A model generated the notes under the pieces. The model searched no databases. It was not told where the DNA came from and saw nothing but the letters and a program-made list of their open reading frames with translations. Positions 6,301-14,262 of a stretch of 21,733 nucleotides of DNA are shown here, in pieces. Numbering within the stretch: the stretch's first letter is position 1; each line of letters opens with the position of its first letter. The stretch is from a virus. Both the position numbers and the translations under genes were made by a program. Location: positions 1 to 21,733 of IMG/VR virus record IMGVR_UViG_3300028889_000036, one strand, 5' to 3'.

Positions 6301-8080
6301 GACCGGGACGGCGAAGAGCAACCTGGAGGAGCTGAAGGGCCGCCGGGACGGCCTGGCCGACAAGACGATCACCATCGACGCGGCGACCTCCAACGCCATC
6401 CGTGACCTCCAGTCGGTGCAGGAGAAGGTTGCCGGCACCAAGGGCAAGACCATCACGATGAAGGCGCCCACCGCGGAGGCGCGTCAGCAGCTGGAACTCC
6501 TCGGCTTCAAGATTCGTGACACCAAGGGCAAGAACGTCGTCATCAGCGTGCCGACGGGTTCGCAGCGCGCCAACGTGGGTGCGCTCGCTTCCGCTATCGC
6601 CGCGCTGCGGAACAAGTCCGTCACGATCACCACCACGTACCACGAGCGCTACATCATCTCGTCCACCGGCGAGGTGAGGAACCGCAGCAAGCTGAAGCCG
6701 GGCCACATGGCCGACGGTGGAGTGGTCGACTACTACGCGGACGGCGGGATCCAGCGCGGCGGCGTCCGGCACTTCGCCGGCGGCGCCGAGAACCACGTCG
6801 CGCAGATTGCCCCGGCCGGATCGTGGCGGGTGTGGGCGGAGCCCGAAACGATGGGTGAGGCCTACATTCCCTTCGCCCCGTCCAAGCGGATCCGCTCCCG
6901 GGCCATCGCGGAAGAGTCCGTGCGCCGCCTCGGGGGCGACCCCGCCGCCATCGCCTGGAACGCCGACGGCAGCATCACCGACTGGCGGTACGACCCCACC
7001 TCCGGCTCCCTGTACTCGCCGTCCGACGCCGGATCGGCCGGCCGGAAAACGAAGAAGGTCAAGGGCAAACAGGTCGAGTACTTCGACCTCGGGGCGGTCG
7101 AACGGAAACTCGTCTCCAACGCCCGCGCCACCGCGGCATGGAACCGCAACCTCGAGAAGGTCGCCGACATCGCCGGCGGTGACGTCGCGCAGGCCCTCGC
7201 CTCCATGGGCAAGGAGGGTGAGGCCCTCGCAAAGAAGATGGCCAACGGGTCAAAGAAGTACGTCGCCCAGATGTCCGCCGCCCTGAGGGATTTGCAGAAG
7301 ACGGCCCGGGCCACTCTCACCGACTACACGGTGCAGATGCAGCACGCCACGAACGTCAACGACATCTTCGCGAAGAACCTCGCGAAGCTGGCCGCGCAGG
7401 GCTACGGCGATCTGGCCGGGCAGCTGGCCGCGCAGAACGATGAGGCGGCGCAGCAGCTCGCCGCGGCGGCTGTCCGTGACAAGTCGAAGGCGTCGAAGGC
7501 GAACACGCAGGCCAAGCGGGCGAACAATGCACTCACCTCCGATCAGGTGCAGGCGCTGGTGCAGATCATCGCCGCGATCAAAACGAAGACGACCGGCATC
7601 CATGACGTTGCCGGTGCCACCGGTCTGGGTGAGGACGAGATCATCGCCGTCGGCAACAAGGCCAAGGGCCAGATCATGAGTTCGCTCGGTTCGCGGGCCG
7701 GGCGGTTCATGTCCGACCTGAAGAAGGCCAACGCCCATCAGGCGTACGCGGACGGCGGTATCCGAGCGGGCCTGTACGCGACCCGCGGAGGGATCATCCG
7801 CTTCGCTGAGCCGGAAACGCACGGGGAGGCGTATCTGCCGCTCAGCCCCTCCAAGCGGCGCAGCGCCCTCCCGGTCCTCGCCGACGTCGCCACGAAGTTC
7901 GGGCTCGGCCTGACGGACGCCCGCGCCACACGGCCGGTCGTCATCGTCCGCGAGTCCACCCCCACCCACGTCACCGTGACCGCCGTCCGCACGGGGGCGT
8001 CCGCATCCGACATCGGCGCGCAGGTCGGACGGAGCGTGCGCCGCGCCCGCAGGGGAGGGGTGGCCGCCCGTGCCGCTTGA
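3353..8080 (+). CDS. Tape measure protein
   Basis: A 1575-residue protein starting at GTG 3353 with AAGGAG at 3340-3345. It is by far the longest gene and follows the chaperone pair, which identifies it as the tape measure that sets tail length and is ejected with the DNA. Residues 56-167 are four 28-residue repeats (RLDVDAAHLRADV type). About residues 180-250 are coiled coil. Hydrophobic, membrane-active segments lie near 283-328, 524-600 and 606-624. Residues about 922-1096 hold imperfect strand-helix-strand repeats (KSVTVDALTSDAVNLLEGLG type). The motif AEPET(M/H)GEAY(I/L)P..PSKR appears twice, at 1162-1179 and 1485-1502. No lytic enzyme domain was recognised. Its end overlaps the next gene by 11 bases. 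Confidence 0.95.
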   Translation: MSEWNLSVRLTGQGSDLSRTLRRLSTDANAASRNVQALRRDVQQLRRDARQPIRIRLDVDAAHLRADVRAALATAGSGQGIGVRLNVDAAHLRADVSTALTTAGSGQRLGVRLDVDAAHLRADVAAALTAAGARQSLSVRLGVDAARLRAEAQAAVRTASADLDMTVDLNINSRGITRLRAGARDAAHSLNTLQRAAREAKNELEELEGRALTTAAAIRRINTAAGRARGRLDDMSSSTRTFRTDLDDLDGSLTRVGGSLSGLRGRVGGLGGGSGGGGLRSLGLAGLLPIATAAVPLLAGLSTSLAPLPGVFAAATVPAAAFGIALAGQIEPLSEVADAETKYQEAVREHGKASAEAMEAQLKYQQLLADLPPEAQKAAIALSTLKGNFGDWSDQMSGFTMQPLTKGITVLDQLIPRLTPHVKTASTQLDRLVTVAGGAVQTPGFDAMANKFADFTDRQLDEMTDGVIHFLRVLSEGGQITSGPLAEFMAYARQNGPAAREALSAISDAVVTLMRAAAEAGPTMLTLVTAAARLVAALPPELVGIILQVATALKLLQLSGAGYVALAAGLGRVRTAVAALGTTAATAGGGLAGLRAAFLALGTAAKASVIVAGIGLLVYALSELSDMGRQAPPDVDKLTSSLAKLGATGKVTGEAAKAFGKDLGDLHERVRALTDPSTADDVQQWIVSLGGLANWDSTPVKEAKENIDAIDKSLASLVKNGQADIAAEALKRLTAEYGKGGRDTGQFTKQLDDYKSAMADAAFEQELAAASMGLFGKAAQDTTAKLAAQKQSADGLRQAIVALNDVNRAAGSAMSAFEQSIDDTTKAIKDHASALKMRDGELDLGSQKARDAEKVLSDLAANTDAAATAAREQGKSWEYVSGIQERGRQAFIDAADAMGLSKAQAEALADSYLGIPDEKTTRVEMRTEDAIAGLDAVIAAIEKTPEKKSVTVDALTSDAVNLLEGLGYKVTELKDGRFKVTAETGTAKSNLEELKGRRDGLADKTITIDAATSNAIRDLQSVQEKVAGTKGKTITMKAPTAEARQQLELLGFKIRDTKGKNVVISVPTGSQRANVGALASAIAALRNKSVTITTTYHERYIISSTGEVRNRSKLKPGHMADGGVVDYYADGGIQRGGVRHFAGGAENHVAQIAPAGSWRVWAEPETMGEAYIPFAPSKRIRSRAIAEESVRRLGGDPAAIAWNADGSITDWRYDPTSGSLYSPSDAGSAGRKTKKVKGKQVEYFDLGAVERKLVSNARATAAWNRNLEKVADIAGGDVAQALASMGKEGEALAKKMANGSKKYVAQMSAALRDLQKTARATLTDYTVQMQHATNVNDIFAKNLAKLAAQGYGDLAGQLAAQNDEAAQQLAAAAVRDKSKASKANTQAKRANNALTSDQVQALVQIIAAIKTKTTGIHDVAGATGLGEDEIIAVGNKAKGQIMSSLGSRAGRFMSDLKKANAHQAYADGGIRAGLYATRGGIIRFAEPETHGEAYLPLSPSKRRSALPVLADVATKFGLGLTDARATRPVVIVRESTPTHVTVTAVRTGASASDIGAQVGRSVRRARRGGVAARAA
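3518..3853 (+). repeat. Four tandem 84-bp repeats inside the tape measure gene
   Basis: Four copies of an 84-bp unit encode 28 residues each. The first three contain RL(D/N)VDAAHLRADV followed by an alanine-rich helix and a Gly/Gln turn, and the fourth is more diverged (RLGVDAARLRAEA). The DNA is similar as well as the protein, for example a gccgcgcacctgcgggccga block near 3533 and 3702. This suggests duplication by unequal recombination. Confidence 0.9.
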
Positions 8081-8963
8081 GGACTGGCAGTACGACGTGG
8101 GCGGTGTCGTCATCGGCGCCGGTACCAGCGTGCAGGTGATCGAGACGACCGGTCTGGGCCGGCCCCCGGTACGGGAGTCGGACGTCGACCAGCCCAGCAT
8201 GGACGGGCAGTTCGCAGGCCCCGACTACTGGGCCGGTCGGCAGATCCAGATCGATGCTGCCATCAAGGTTCCCGGCAACCCGGGTGCCTGCCATGACGTG
8301 GTGGCCGCGTTGCAGGCGGTCACCGACCAGGCGAGTGTGCGGCTGGTGGGCGGGCAGGGCCTGGCCTTGCGCATCAAGCGGCCGGGCCGTCCGGTGAAGC
8401 GGCTGACGGTGCGGGCCCGGAAGCTGGACCCGGAGTACGGGCGGGTCATCCACGGCTATGTGCCCCTGGACATGGAGTTCCTCGCCCACGACCCGACCTT
8501 CTACGCCGACGAGCAGTCCACCACCGAACTCCCGCTCGGCTGGCTGACCGGCGGAGGGTTCGCCGCCCCCGTGACCGCGCCGATCTACGTGCAGGACGGC
8601 ACGGTCGCCGCGGACCGGCCCGGCTGGGTCACCAACCAGGGGGACGCCGACGCCTGGCCGATCCTGCGGGTGTTCGGGCCGTGCGCCACCGTCACCATCA
8701 CTCACGTCGCCTCCGGCCGCAGCCTCTCCTTTCCCACGCTGACCGTCCCGGTCGGCCGGTGGATCGAGATCGACACCCGGCCCGGCTACCGCACCGTCAC
8801 CTGGGACAACGGCGGCAACGCCTCCACCTACCTGTCCCCGGCGTCCCGTATCGACCTGTTCTCCATCCCGCCCGGCACCAGCGAGATGCGGTGGACCGCC
8901 TTCGACTCCACCAACAGTGCCCGCCTCCGCGTCACCTGGCGCGACGCCTACATAGCCCTCTAG
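8070..8963 (+). CDS. Distal tail protein (Dit-like)
   Basis: A 297-residue protein starting at GTG 8070 inside the tape measure end, with AGGGGAGGGG at 8051-8060 as ribosome-binding region. It begins MPLEDWQYDVGGVVIGAG and includes RPPVRESDVDQPSMDGQF and GPDYWAGRQIQIDAAI. Next come an alpha/beta stretch with RLTVRARKLDPEYG and LDMEFLAHDPTFYAD. The phrase on the first strands followed by FLAHDPTFY is typical of the N-terminal domain of siphovirus Dit proteins. The C-terminal half (VTITHVASGRSLSFPTL, IPPGTSEMRW) looks like the galectin-type beta domain of the same family. It would form the hexameric hub joining the tail tube to the baseplate. Gene order after the tape measure supports this. Confidence 0.85.
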   Translation: MPLEDWQYDVGGVVIGAGTSVQVIETTGLGRPPVRESDVDQPSMDGQFAGPDYWAGRQIQIDAAIKVPGNPGACHDVVAALQAVTDQASVRLVGGQGLALRIKRPGRPVKRLTVRARKLDPEYGRVIHGYVPLDMEFLAHDPTFYADEQSTTELPLGWLTGGGFAAPVTAPIYVQDGTVAADRPGWVTNQGDADAWPILRVFGPCATVTITHVASGRSLSFPTLTVPVGRWIEIDTRPGYRTVTWDNGGNASTYLSPASRIDLFSIPPGTSEMRWTAFDSTNSARLRVTWRDAYIAL

Positions 8964-8978
8964 AAGGAGAGCCGAATC

Positions 8979-9920
8979 ATGGCCTTGTTCCCCCGGCCCC
9001 TCCTCACCAACGGGGCCACCCACTCCGCGCAGCAGTTCCGCATGATGGTCAGAGACTTGGCCAACGGCGCGGAGGGCATCACCCAGGGCGACGACCTCAA
9101 GGTCACCCAGCGGTCCACCCCGGGCGGCGGTGTCACGGTCGGCGACGGCTCCGCCGTGGTCCGCGGCCGCGCGAACACTTTCCAAGGCCACTATTCGGCC
9201 TGCAACATCGGCGCCGTCAACGTCGACCTGGCGGCGACCGGGTCCGGGGCGGGACGCTCCGACATGGTGATCCTGCGCGTGGAGGACCCCGAGTACGAGG
9301 GCAGCATCGACCCGGTGACCGGGCAGGTCGCCTACTTCCAGGTCATCTCCAACGTGTCCTCCAGCGCGACGACGATCCCGGACGGGCGGACCGGTATCCC
9401 TCTCGCCCGGATCGACATTCCCGCGTCCACGTCGACCATTACCAACGCAATGATCACGGACCTGCGGAGGGTTGCGAACCCTCGCCGTCAGCGGACCGTC
9501 ATGACGCAGTCCCCGGCGAGCCAGAGCACCGGCATCGGCGGCTCCACCACCCCCAGCTACTTCTCCACCGCGGCCGGCTGGTCCATCGCCGTCCCCGACT
9601 GGGCGTCCAAAGCCATCATCAAAATCGACGTCAGCCCGATCCGGTACGCGCTCGACAACTTCTGGGGGCAGTTGTCCGCGACGTTCGGCGCCTCCCTCAC
9701 CGTCCAGCCGATCTTCCTCGACGACAACCAGGGAACCGGCATCCGCCGTATCGGGTCCGTCGTCGCCGACACCCTCACCATCCCCGCCTCCTACCGCGGC
9801 ACCACCCAGCTCCTGCGGGTCCGCGCGAACGCCGTGAACGCGGGGCAGGCCGGCCGGATCTATGTCGACTCGGGTACCACCCTCGTCGCGGACGTCCAGT
9901 TCGAGGAGGCGCCGCGGTGA
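8979..9920 (+). CDS. Baseplate / minor tail structural protein
   Basis: A 313-residue protein from ATG 8979 with AAGGAGA at 8964-8970. The N-terminal part contains NGATHSAQQFRMMVRDL and TPGGGVTVGDGSAVVRGR. It continues with SDMVILRVEDPEYEGS, IPLARIDIPAST and ITDLRRVANPR. This pattern is shared by upper-baseplate or receptor-complex proteins of Gram-positive phages, in which an N-terminal assembly domain carries a beta-rich C-terminal domain (here from about residue 180, TAAGWSIAVPDW onward). Location between Dit and the Gp37-like tail protein supports a baseplate role. Receptor binding is possible but not shown. Its stop overlaps the next start as GTGA. Confidence 0.7.
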   Translation: MALFPRPLLTNGATHSAQQFRMMVRDLANGAEGITQGDDLKVTQRSTPGGGVTVGDGSAVVRGRANTFQGHYSACNIGAVNVDLAATGSGAGRSDMVILRVEDPEYEGSIDPVTGQVAYFQVISNVSSSATTIPDGRTGIPLARIDIPASTSTITNAMITDLRRVANPRRQRTVMTQSPASQSTGIGGSTTPSYFSTAAGWSIAVPDWASKAIIKIDVSPIRYALDNFWGQLSATFGASLTVQPIFLDDNQGTGIRRIGSVVADTLTIPASYRGTTQLLRVRANAVNAGQAGRIYVDSGTTLVADVQFEEAPR

Positions 9921-11020
9921 GCGTAGCGCCGCCGGTGCGGGTCCTCACCCGGCACGCCCTGACCGGGGCGTGGCTGTCGACCGCGCTGCCGGTCACCGGC
10001 CTGGAGTACGGGCCGGAACTGTCCGGGCCCGGCTCGCTGGGCGGCACCCTGTCCCCGCGGCTGCTCGCCTCCAACCCGACGCTGGCGGATCCGGGGACGA
10101 CGGAGATCTATGTGGAGTCGGACGGGCAGCTGGAGTGGGGCGGCCTCGTCTGGGACGTCCGCGCGGAGGGCTCCGAGTACCGGCTAGAGGCGGCGTCGTG
10201 GTCCTCCTACCTCCAGAAGCGTTGGGATCTGGACGGGGAGCACGGCGGCCGCGGCCCGTACACGTATGCCGACCGCTGCCAGGTCATCCGCAACATCTGG
10301 ACCTACGCGCAGTCCATCCCCGACGGCGACCTGGGAGTGACCGTCGACTCCACCACGTCCACGTCCACGATCGGCACGCCGTCCGACGTCCACCACTCCC
10401 ACTGGTACGACACCAAGAGCCTCGGGGACCAGGTCGACGAACTCGTAGGCGACCAGGGCACCCCCGAGTACACCTGCACCAGCACCTGGAACGCGGACAA
10501 GACAGGCGTGGTCAAGCGGATCCGGCTCGGCTGGCCGCGCCTCGGAGCGCGCCGCCGCGACATCGAATTCTCGAGCGGCGTGAACATCGTGGAGGAGCCG
10601 GAGCAGACCCTTTCCGGGGACGACTATGCGCAGGTCGTCATCGGCACCGGCGCCGGCGACGGCAGCGCCAAGCTCAGGCAGATCTCCGCCGTCCGCAACG
10701 GGCGGCTGCGTCTCGAGGCGACCGCCGCATGGCCGGAGATCAACGGTAACGACGTCCTCAAGCAGCGCGTGGAGTGGGAGCGGGCCTGGCGTCAGACCCT
10801 CGGCCGGGTCGAGCAGGTCATCATCCGCGACACGCCTGCCGCACCGTTCGGCAGCTGGCAGGTGGGTGACGACGTCTACACGCGCATCCACAACCCCTGG
10901 ACGTCCTTCACGGGCTGGTGCCGGGTGACGGGCTGGTCCATCAAGCCGACCGCGCCGGGCGGGCCGCAGGCCGTCATCGACCTCAAACCGTCCGCCATGT
11001 ACACCTACGGAGGCCAGTGA
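9917..11020 (+). CDS. Siphovirus Gp37-like tail protein (tail-associated)
   Basis: A 367-residue protein from GTG 9917, overlapping the previous TGA. The frame stays open far upstream, to 8681, but that part lies across two other genes and is not coding. It begins with PVRVLTRHALTGAWLSTALPVTGLEYG and includes EIYVESDGQLEWGGLVWDVR, ASWSSYLQKR and VIRNIWTYAQSIPDGDLGV. It ends with GDDVYTRI and GWCRVTGWSIKP. The layout resembles the ReqiPepy6 Gp37-like family, which occupies the tail-associated (Tal) hub position after Dit. No protease or lysozyme motif is visible. It would form part of the central baseplate. Confidence 0.75.
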   Translation: MSVAPPVRVLTRHALTGAWLSTALPVTGLEYGPELSGPGSLGGTLSPRLLASNPTLADPGTTEIYVESDGQLEWGGLVWDVRAEGSEYRLEAASWSSYLQKRWDLDGEHGGRGPYTYADRCQVIRNIWTYAQSIPDGDLGVTVDSTTSTSTIGTPSDVHHSHWYDTKSLGDQVDELVGDQGTPEYTCTSTWNADKTGVVKRIRLGWPRLGARRRDIEFSSGVNIVEEPEQTLSGDDYAQVVIGTGAGDGSAKLRQISAVRNGRLRLEATAAWPEINGNDVLKQRVEWERAWRQTLGRVEQVIIRDTPAAPFGSWQVGDDVYTRIHNPWTSFTGWCRVTGWSIKPTAPGGPQAVIDLKPSAMYTYGGQ

Positions 11021-11022
11021 CG

Positions 11023-13368
11023 ATGGATATCGGCCGGAAGCTCGCCGACATCGAGCGGCGCCTTGCCGCGGTGGAAGGCTCCGCACGCCTGTCCCACGCG
11101 GCCATCGACAACACCTCGGTAGAGGTCCGCGACAGCACGGGTAGTCTCCGCGGCCTGCTGGGGTTGCAGCAGGACGGCACGACCGCCGTGAACATCGTGA
11201 ACGGGCCGCCGCCGCCCCAGCCCACCGTGCCCGTCCTCACGTCCGTCCTCGGAGGGGTCGCCGCATCCTGGAACGGCGCCTTCGAAGGCGGGGCGACCCT
11301 GCCCCTGGACTGGCAGCGCATCGAAGTCCACGCCAGCCCCACCGACGGTTTCACCCCGGACGCGTCCACGCTCCGCGGCACGATCGAAACCCCGCAGGGC
11401 TCCACCGTCGTCGTCGTCACCAGCGTGCCCGTCTATGTGCGGCTGCTGGCCCGCACCACCTCCGGGACCGCCTCCACCCCGTCCGGGCAGGCCGGCCCCG
11501 CCGGGCCCGCGCAGGTCGTCGCGGACGACATCCTCGACGGCATCGTCACCACCAGCAAACTCGCTGCGGGCGCCGTCAACATCAACGCGCTCACCGAATC
11601 ATTGGCCGACACCGCCTCCCAGCGGTACGTGGACGCCATGGGCGACCCCACCGCGTGGACCGTCCTCCAGAAGTCCCCGGGCGGCACCCTCAGCTTCCTG
11701 TCGGGGGTGGCTGACGCGCCGACCGGGGACACGGTCGCGCAGGCCACCGGCTACCACGTCATCCGCGGGAAGGTGCAGATCCCTTACGACCCGGACGTCC
11801 TGTACCGGGTGTCCGTGCGGGTACGCACCACCGCCCCGTCATCGTCGGGCACCGACTCCCTGTACCTGGGTGTTCTCGGTATCGCCGCGGACGGGGTGAC
11901 CTATGTGAACCGGACGGGTGCAGCCGCCTACACCACCCAGCATCAGATAGCGGCGAACGGCGCCTCGCTGCCCACCACAGCGGGGTTCGTGACGTATACG
12001 GGCTATGCGATGGGGCGGGCCGCGTCCGGGTCGACGGCGTCTCCGGACCCGCGGTCGCCGGGCGCCGTCCACTCCAACGTGCGGTTCATCGCGCCGCTGA
12101 TGTTCTTGAACTTCGCGTCCGGGTCGTCGGGGGATACGGGCACGATGCAGGTCGACGCTTTCACGATCGAAGCGTTGAAGACGGGTGTGGTCGGCTCGTC
12201 GAATCTGATCGCCGGGTCGGTGACGACGGCCGCTCTGGCCGCGGACAGTGTGACGGCGACGAAGATCCTGGCGGGGTCGGTGGAGGCCGCGAAGATCGCG
12301 TCGGGTGCGGTGACCACGGAGAAGCTGGACGCGCTCGCCGTGACCGCCGACAAGATCGCCGCGAATGCGATCACCGCCGAAAAGATCCTCGCCGGGGCGG
12401 TGACCGCGACGTCCCTCGCCTCCGACGCCATCACCGGCAAGACCATCACGGGCGGCACGATGACCGGCGCAGTCGTCCAGACCGCGACGACCGGGCAGCG
12501 CATCACCCTCAACGAAGGCAACGCCAACAAAATCATCGTCTACAACGCTGCCGGGACCGCGATCGGTGAACTGTCCGCCGCCGGCCTCCTCGTCAAGGGC
12601 ACCGCCGGGGCCGTGCTCCACCTGGACCCCAACAACACCTACCCGAACCTGCGGATGACCAACTCCGCCCTCACCAACGCGGCGGTCATCAACGTCGTCG
12701 AAACCACCCCCGGCGCCGCCGACCTCGGCATGAACACCGGAAAGTTCACCGGAAGCGGATATACCGACATGAAGTGGCGAACCTTCATGGGTGCCGACTT
12801 CGCGGTCATTGAGCGCATCCGTGAATCCGACTCCGTTGGCTACAACATCGGCGGACGCCTCGACCTGCGAGCCACCAGCGCCTCCATCGGATACCGGAAC
12901 ACCACAGCCTCCACCGAAAACTGCACCCTGTTCCTCCTGGCCAACCGCTCACAACTCGACGGAGGGCGCCTGGAGGTGTACCCCCCGGCCTCCGCCAACT
13001 CAGCCGTGTACGTCCAGGCCGATACGGCCCACACTGGGCACCTGCTGAGACTGCGGCGCGACCTGGACCGATTCACGGTCGACAAGGACGGCAACACGAC
13101 CATCACGGGGAAACTGTCCGCTGCGAACATCAGCTCGGGACGTATCACCATCACTCCCAGCGCCGCAAACACGCCGACCAGCGCAAACGTGACCGGCCTC
13201 AACCTGACCGGCACCCCCCGCATCACGGTCTCTCCCAACACGAGCCTGCCCGGCACGCAGGTCACCGGAGTGAGCTTCACCAACGCCACCACCACCGGAT
13301 TCACCGTGTGGCTGACCCGCACCAACACCACGTCCACCGGCATCGATTGGATGGTCATCGCGGAATGA
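11023..13368 (+). CDS. Tail fibre-like minor tail protein
   Basis: A 781-residue protein from ATG 11023 with GGAGG at 11009-11013. An in-frame upstream start at 10918 lies inside the previous gene and is not favoured. Residues 1-30 form a coiled coil (KLADIERRLAAVEG). About 60-150 resembles an FN3-like domain (GVAASWNGAF, FEGGATLPLDW, VPVYVRLLART). A short collagen-like GQAGPAGPA follows. About 390-486 is a run of degenerate ten-residue repeats (AGSVTTAALAADSVTATKIL and similar), a pattern seen in trimeric fibre shafts. The C-terminal part is beta-rich and ends GIDWMVIAE. It is probably the host-recognition fibre or its base. The specific receptor cannot be told. It overlaps the next gene by four bases (ATGA). 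Confidence 0.8.
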   Translation: MDIGRKLADIERRLAAVEGSARLSHAAIDNTSVEVRDSTGSLRGLLGLQQDGTTAVNIVNGPPPPQPTVPVLTSVLGGVAASWNGAFEGGATLPLDWQRIEVHASPTDGFTPDASTLRGTIETPQGSTVVVVTSVPVYVRLLARTTSGTASTPSGQAGPAGPAQVVADDILDGIVTTSKLAAGAVNINALTESLADTASQRYVDAMGDPTAWTVLQKSPGGTLSFLSGVADAPTGDTVAQATGYHVIRGKVQIPYDPDVLYRVSVRVRTTAPSSSGTDSLYLGVLGIAADGVTYVNRTGAAAYTTQHQIAANGASLPTTAGFVTYTGYAMGRAASGSTASPDPRSPGAVHSNVRFIAPLMFLNFASGSSGDTGTMQVDAFTIEALKTGVVGSSNLIAGSVTTAALAADSVTATKILAGSVEAAKIASGAVTTEKLDALAVTADKIAANAITAEKILAGAVTATSLASDAITGKTITGGTMTGAVVQTATTGQRITLNEGNANKIIVYNAAGTAIGELSAAGLLVKGTAGAVLHLDPNNTYPNLRMTNSALTNAAVINVVETTPGAADLGMNTGKFTGSGYTDMKWRTFMGADFAVIERIRESDSVGYNIGGRLDLRATSASIGYRNTTASTENCTLFLLANRSQLDGGRLEVYPPASANSAVYVQADTAHTGHLLRLRRDLDRFTVDKDGNTTITGKLSAANISSGRITITPSAANTPTSANVTGLNLTGTPRITVSPNTSLPGTQVTGVSFTNATTTGFTVWLTRTNTTSTGIDWMVIAE

Positions 13369-13718
13369 GCAGCGAAACCGAACCCACACAGCCCGCGCCC
13401 GAAGCAGATCAGGCCACCACAAGCGATCTGCCCCCAGCAGAACCGCCGCCCATCATCGAGCCCGACCCGGAGGAGGACCCCACCCCGCCGCCGCCCCCGA
13501 AGGAGCCGGGCGAGCTGAATGTCCAGGTCGAGCCGGCCACCTGGTACGAGGTGACGTCCGCGTGTGCCACGAGCACCTGCGTCAACCTCAACACGACCAC
13601 AACGGAGCCGATGGTGTACTCCAACGCCGGCGCCCTGCGTCTCGTGTGCGGCCCGTGCGGAAAGGACCGGCCCATCCTCGACTACACCAAGCTCGACCCG
13701 CAGCCCGAAATGACCTGA
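13365..13718 (+). CDS. Small proline-rich protein with four cysteines
   Basis: A 117-residue protein from ATG 13365, coupled to the fibre gene by ATGA. The first half is acidic and proline-rich (LPPAEPPPIIEPDPEEDPTP). The second half holds CATSTC and CGPC about 30 residues apart, which looks like a small zinc ribbon, and ends LDYTKLDPQPEMT. No enzyme motif is seen. It is the last gene before a strong terminator, so it belongs to the structural operon. It may be a minor virion or fibre accessory protein. Function is unknown. Confidence 0.75.
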   Translation: MSSETEPTQPAPEADQATTSDLPPAEPPPIIEPDPEEDPTPPPPPKEPGELNVQVEPATWYEVTSACATSTCVNLNTTTTEPMVYSNAGALRLVCGPCGKDRPILDYTKLDPQPEMT

Positions 13719-13730
13719 CCCCTCGGGCCT

Positions 13731-13763
13731 GGGCGGCCGGGGGAACACTCGGCCCGGCCGCCC
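13731..13763 (+). terminator. Intrinsic terminator after the structural genes
   Basis: A perfect 11-bp stem, GGGCGGCCGGG (13731-13741) with CCCGGCCGCCC (13753-13763), closes an 11-base loop and starts 12 bases after the stop at 13718. No T run follows, which is common for high-GC actinobacterial terminators. The rest of the gap up to 13875 shows no clear gene or promoter. Confidence 0.75.
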
Positions 13764-13875
13764 CTACCCTGATCACAGGGCGACCCTCCGCCCCGGCTCC
13801 ACCCCCGAGGGACGGCCACACGCAGTGGCCCGCCACCACACAAACCTGGGCGCGGGGAGTCTAGGAGTCCGGGCA

Positions 13876-14262
13876 ATGCCCGAGCCGACCGAACAGCAGG
13901 ACGGGCCGAAGGCTGCCCGGAAGCAGACCGCCGACACCCCCGACGCGACCCCCGGCCCCGTCGCCGAACCCGCGGCCGCGGACACCGGCAGGTACGAGCC
14001 CTACCCCGGCCGCGACTTCTTCCACGGCGGCCGGCACTCCCCCCTCTTCACCGCGATGGCCGCCCGCCTCGCCGCCGAAGGCGCCACCGACGGCCGCCAC
14101 CTCGGCCCTGACTGGACCACCGCCCACCGCGACGCCTTCGCCAAGTGGCAGCGCACGCTGCGTCCCAGGGAGGGCGGCGACGTCACCGGCATCCCCGACC
14201 AGGTCGCCTGGGACAAGCTCCAGATCCCCCGCGTCACACCCCTTCCCCCGCAGGAGCACTAG
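13876..14262 (+). CDS. Peptidoglycan-binding-type protein of the lysis block
   Basis: A 128-residue protein from ATG 13876, with AGGAG at 13863-13867. A GTG at 13825 in the same frame lacks such a site. After a Pro/Ala-rich N-terminus it has YEPYPGRDFFHGGRHSPLF, then AMAARLAAEGA, DWTTAHRDAFAKWQRTL and IPDQVAWDKLQIP. This order resembles Streptomyces PG_binding_1-type repeats (short helices with WQR...G..G IPG..W..L). It probably binds cell wall. There is no signal peptide and no catalytic domain. Its stop codon abuts the amidase start, so the two are co-translated and may act together on the wall. Confidence 0.65.
   Translation: MPEPTEQQDGPKAARKQTADTPDATPGPVAEPAAADTGRYEPYPGRDFFHGGRHSPLFTAMAARLAAEGATDGRHLGPDWTTAHRDAFAKWQRTLRPREGGDVTGIPDQVAWDKLQIPRVTPLPPQEH

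Noticed and set aside
7971-9191. A 406-codon open frame on the minus strand
   Set aside because: It is antisense to well-supported tail genes, with a low-complexity Gly/Arg/Val-rich product and no domain.
8681-9916. A long open frame that continues into the Gp37-like gene from 8681
   Set aside because: It lies across the distal tail and baseplate genes, which have better starts, ribosome-binding sites and family-like sequences. The predicted product there is Arg/His/Pro-rich, as in GC-rich shadow frames. The real start is GTG 9917.
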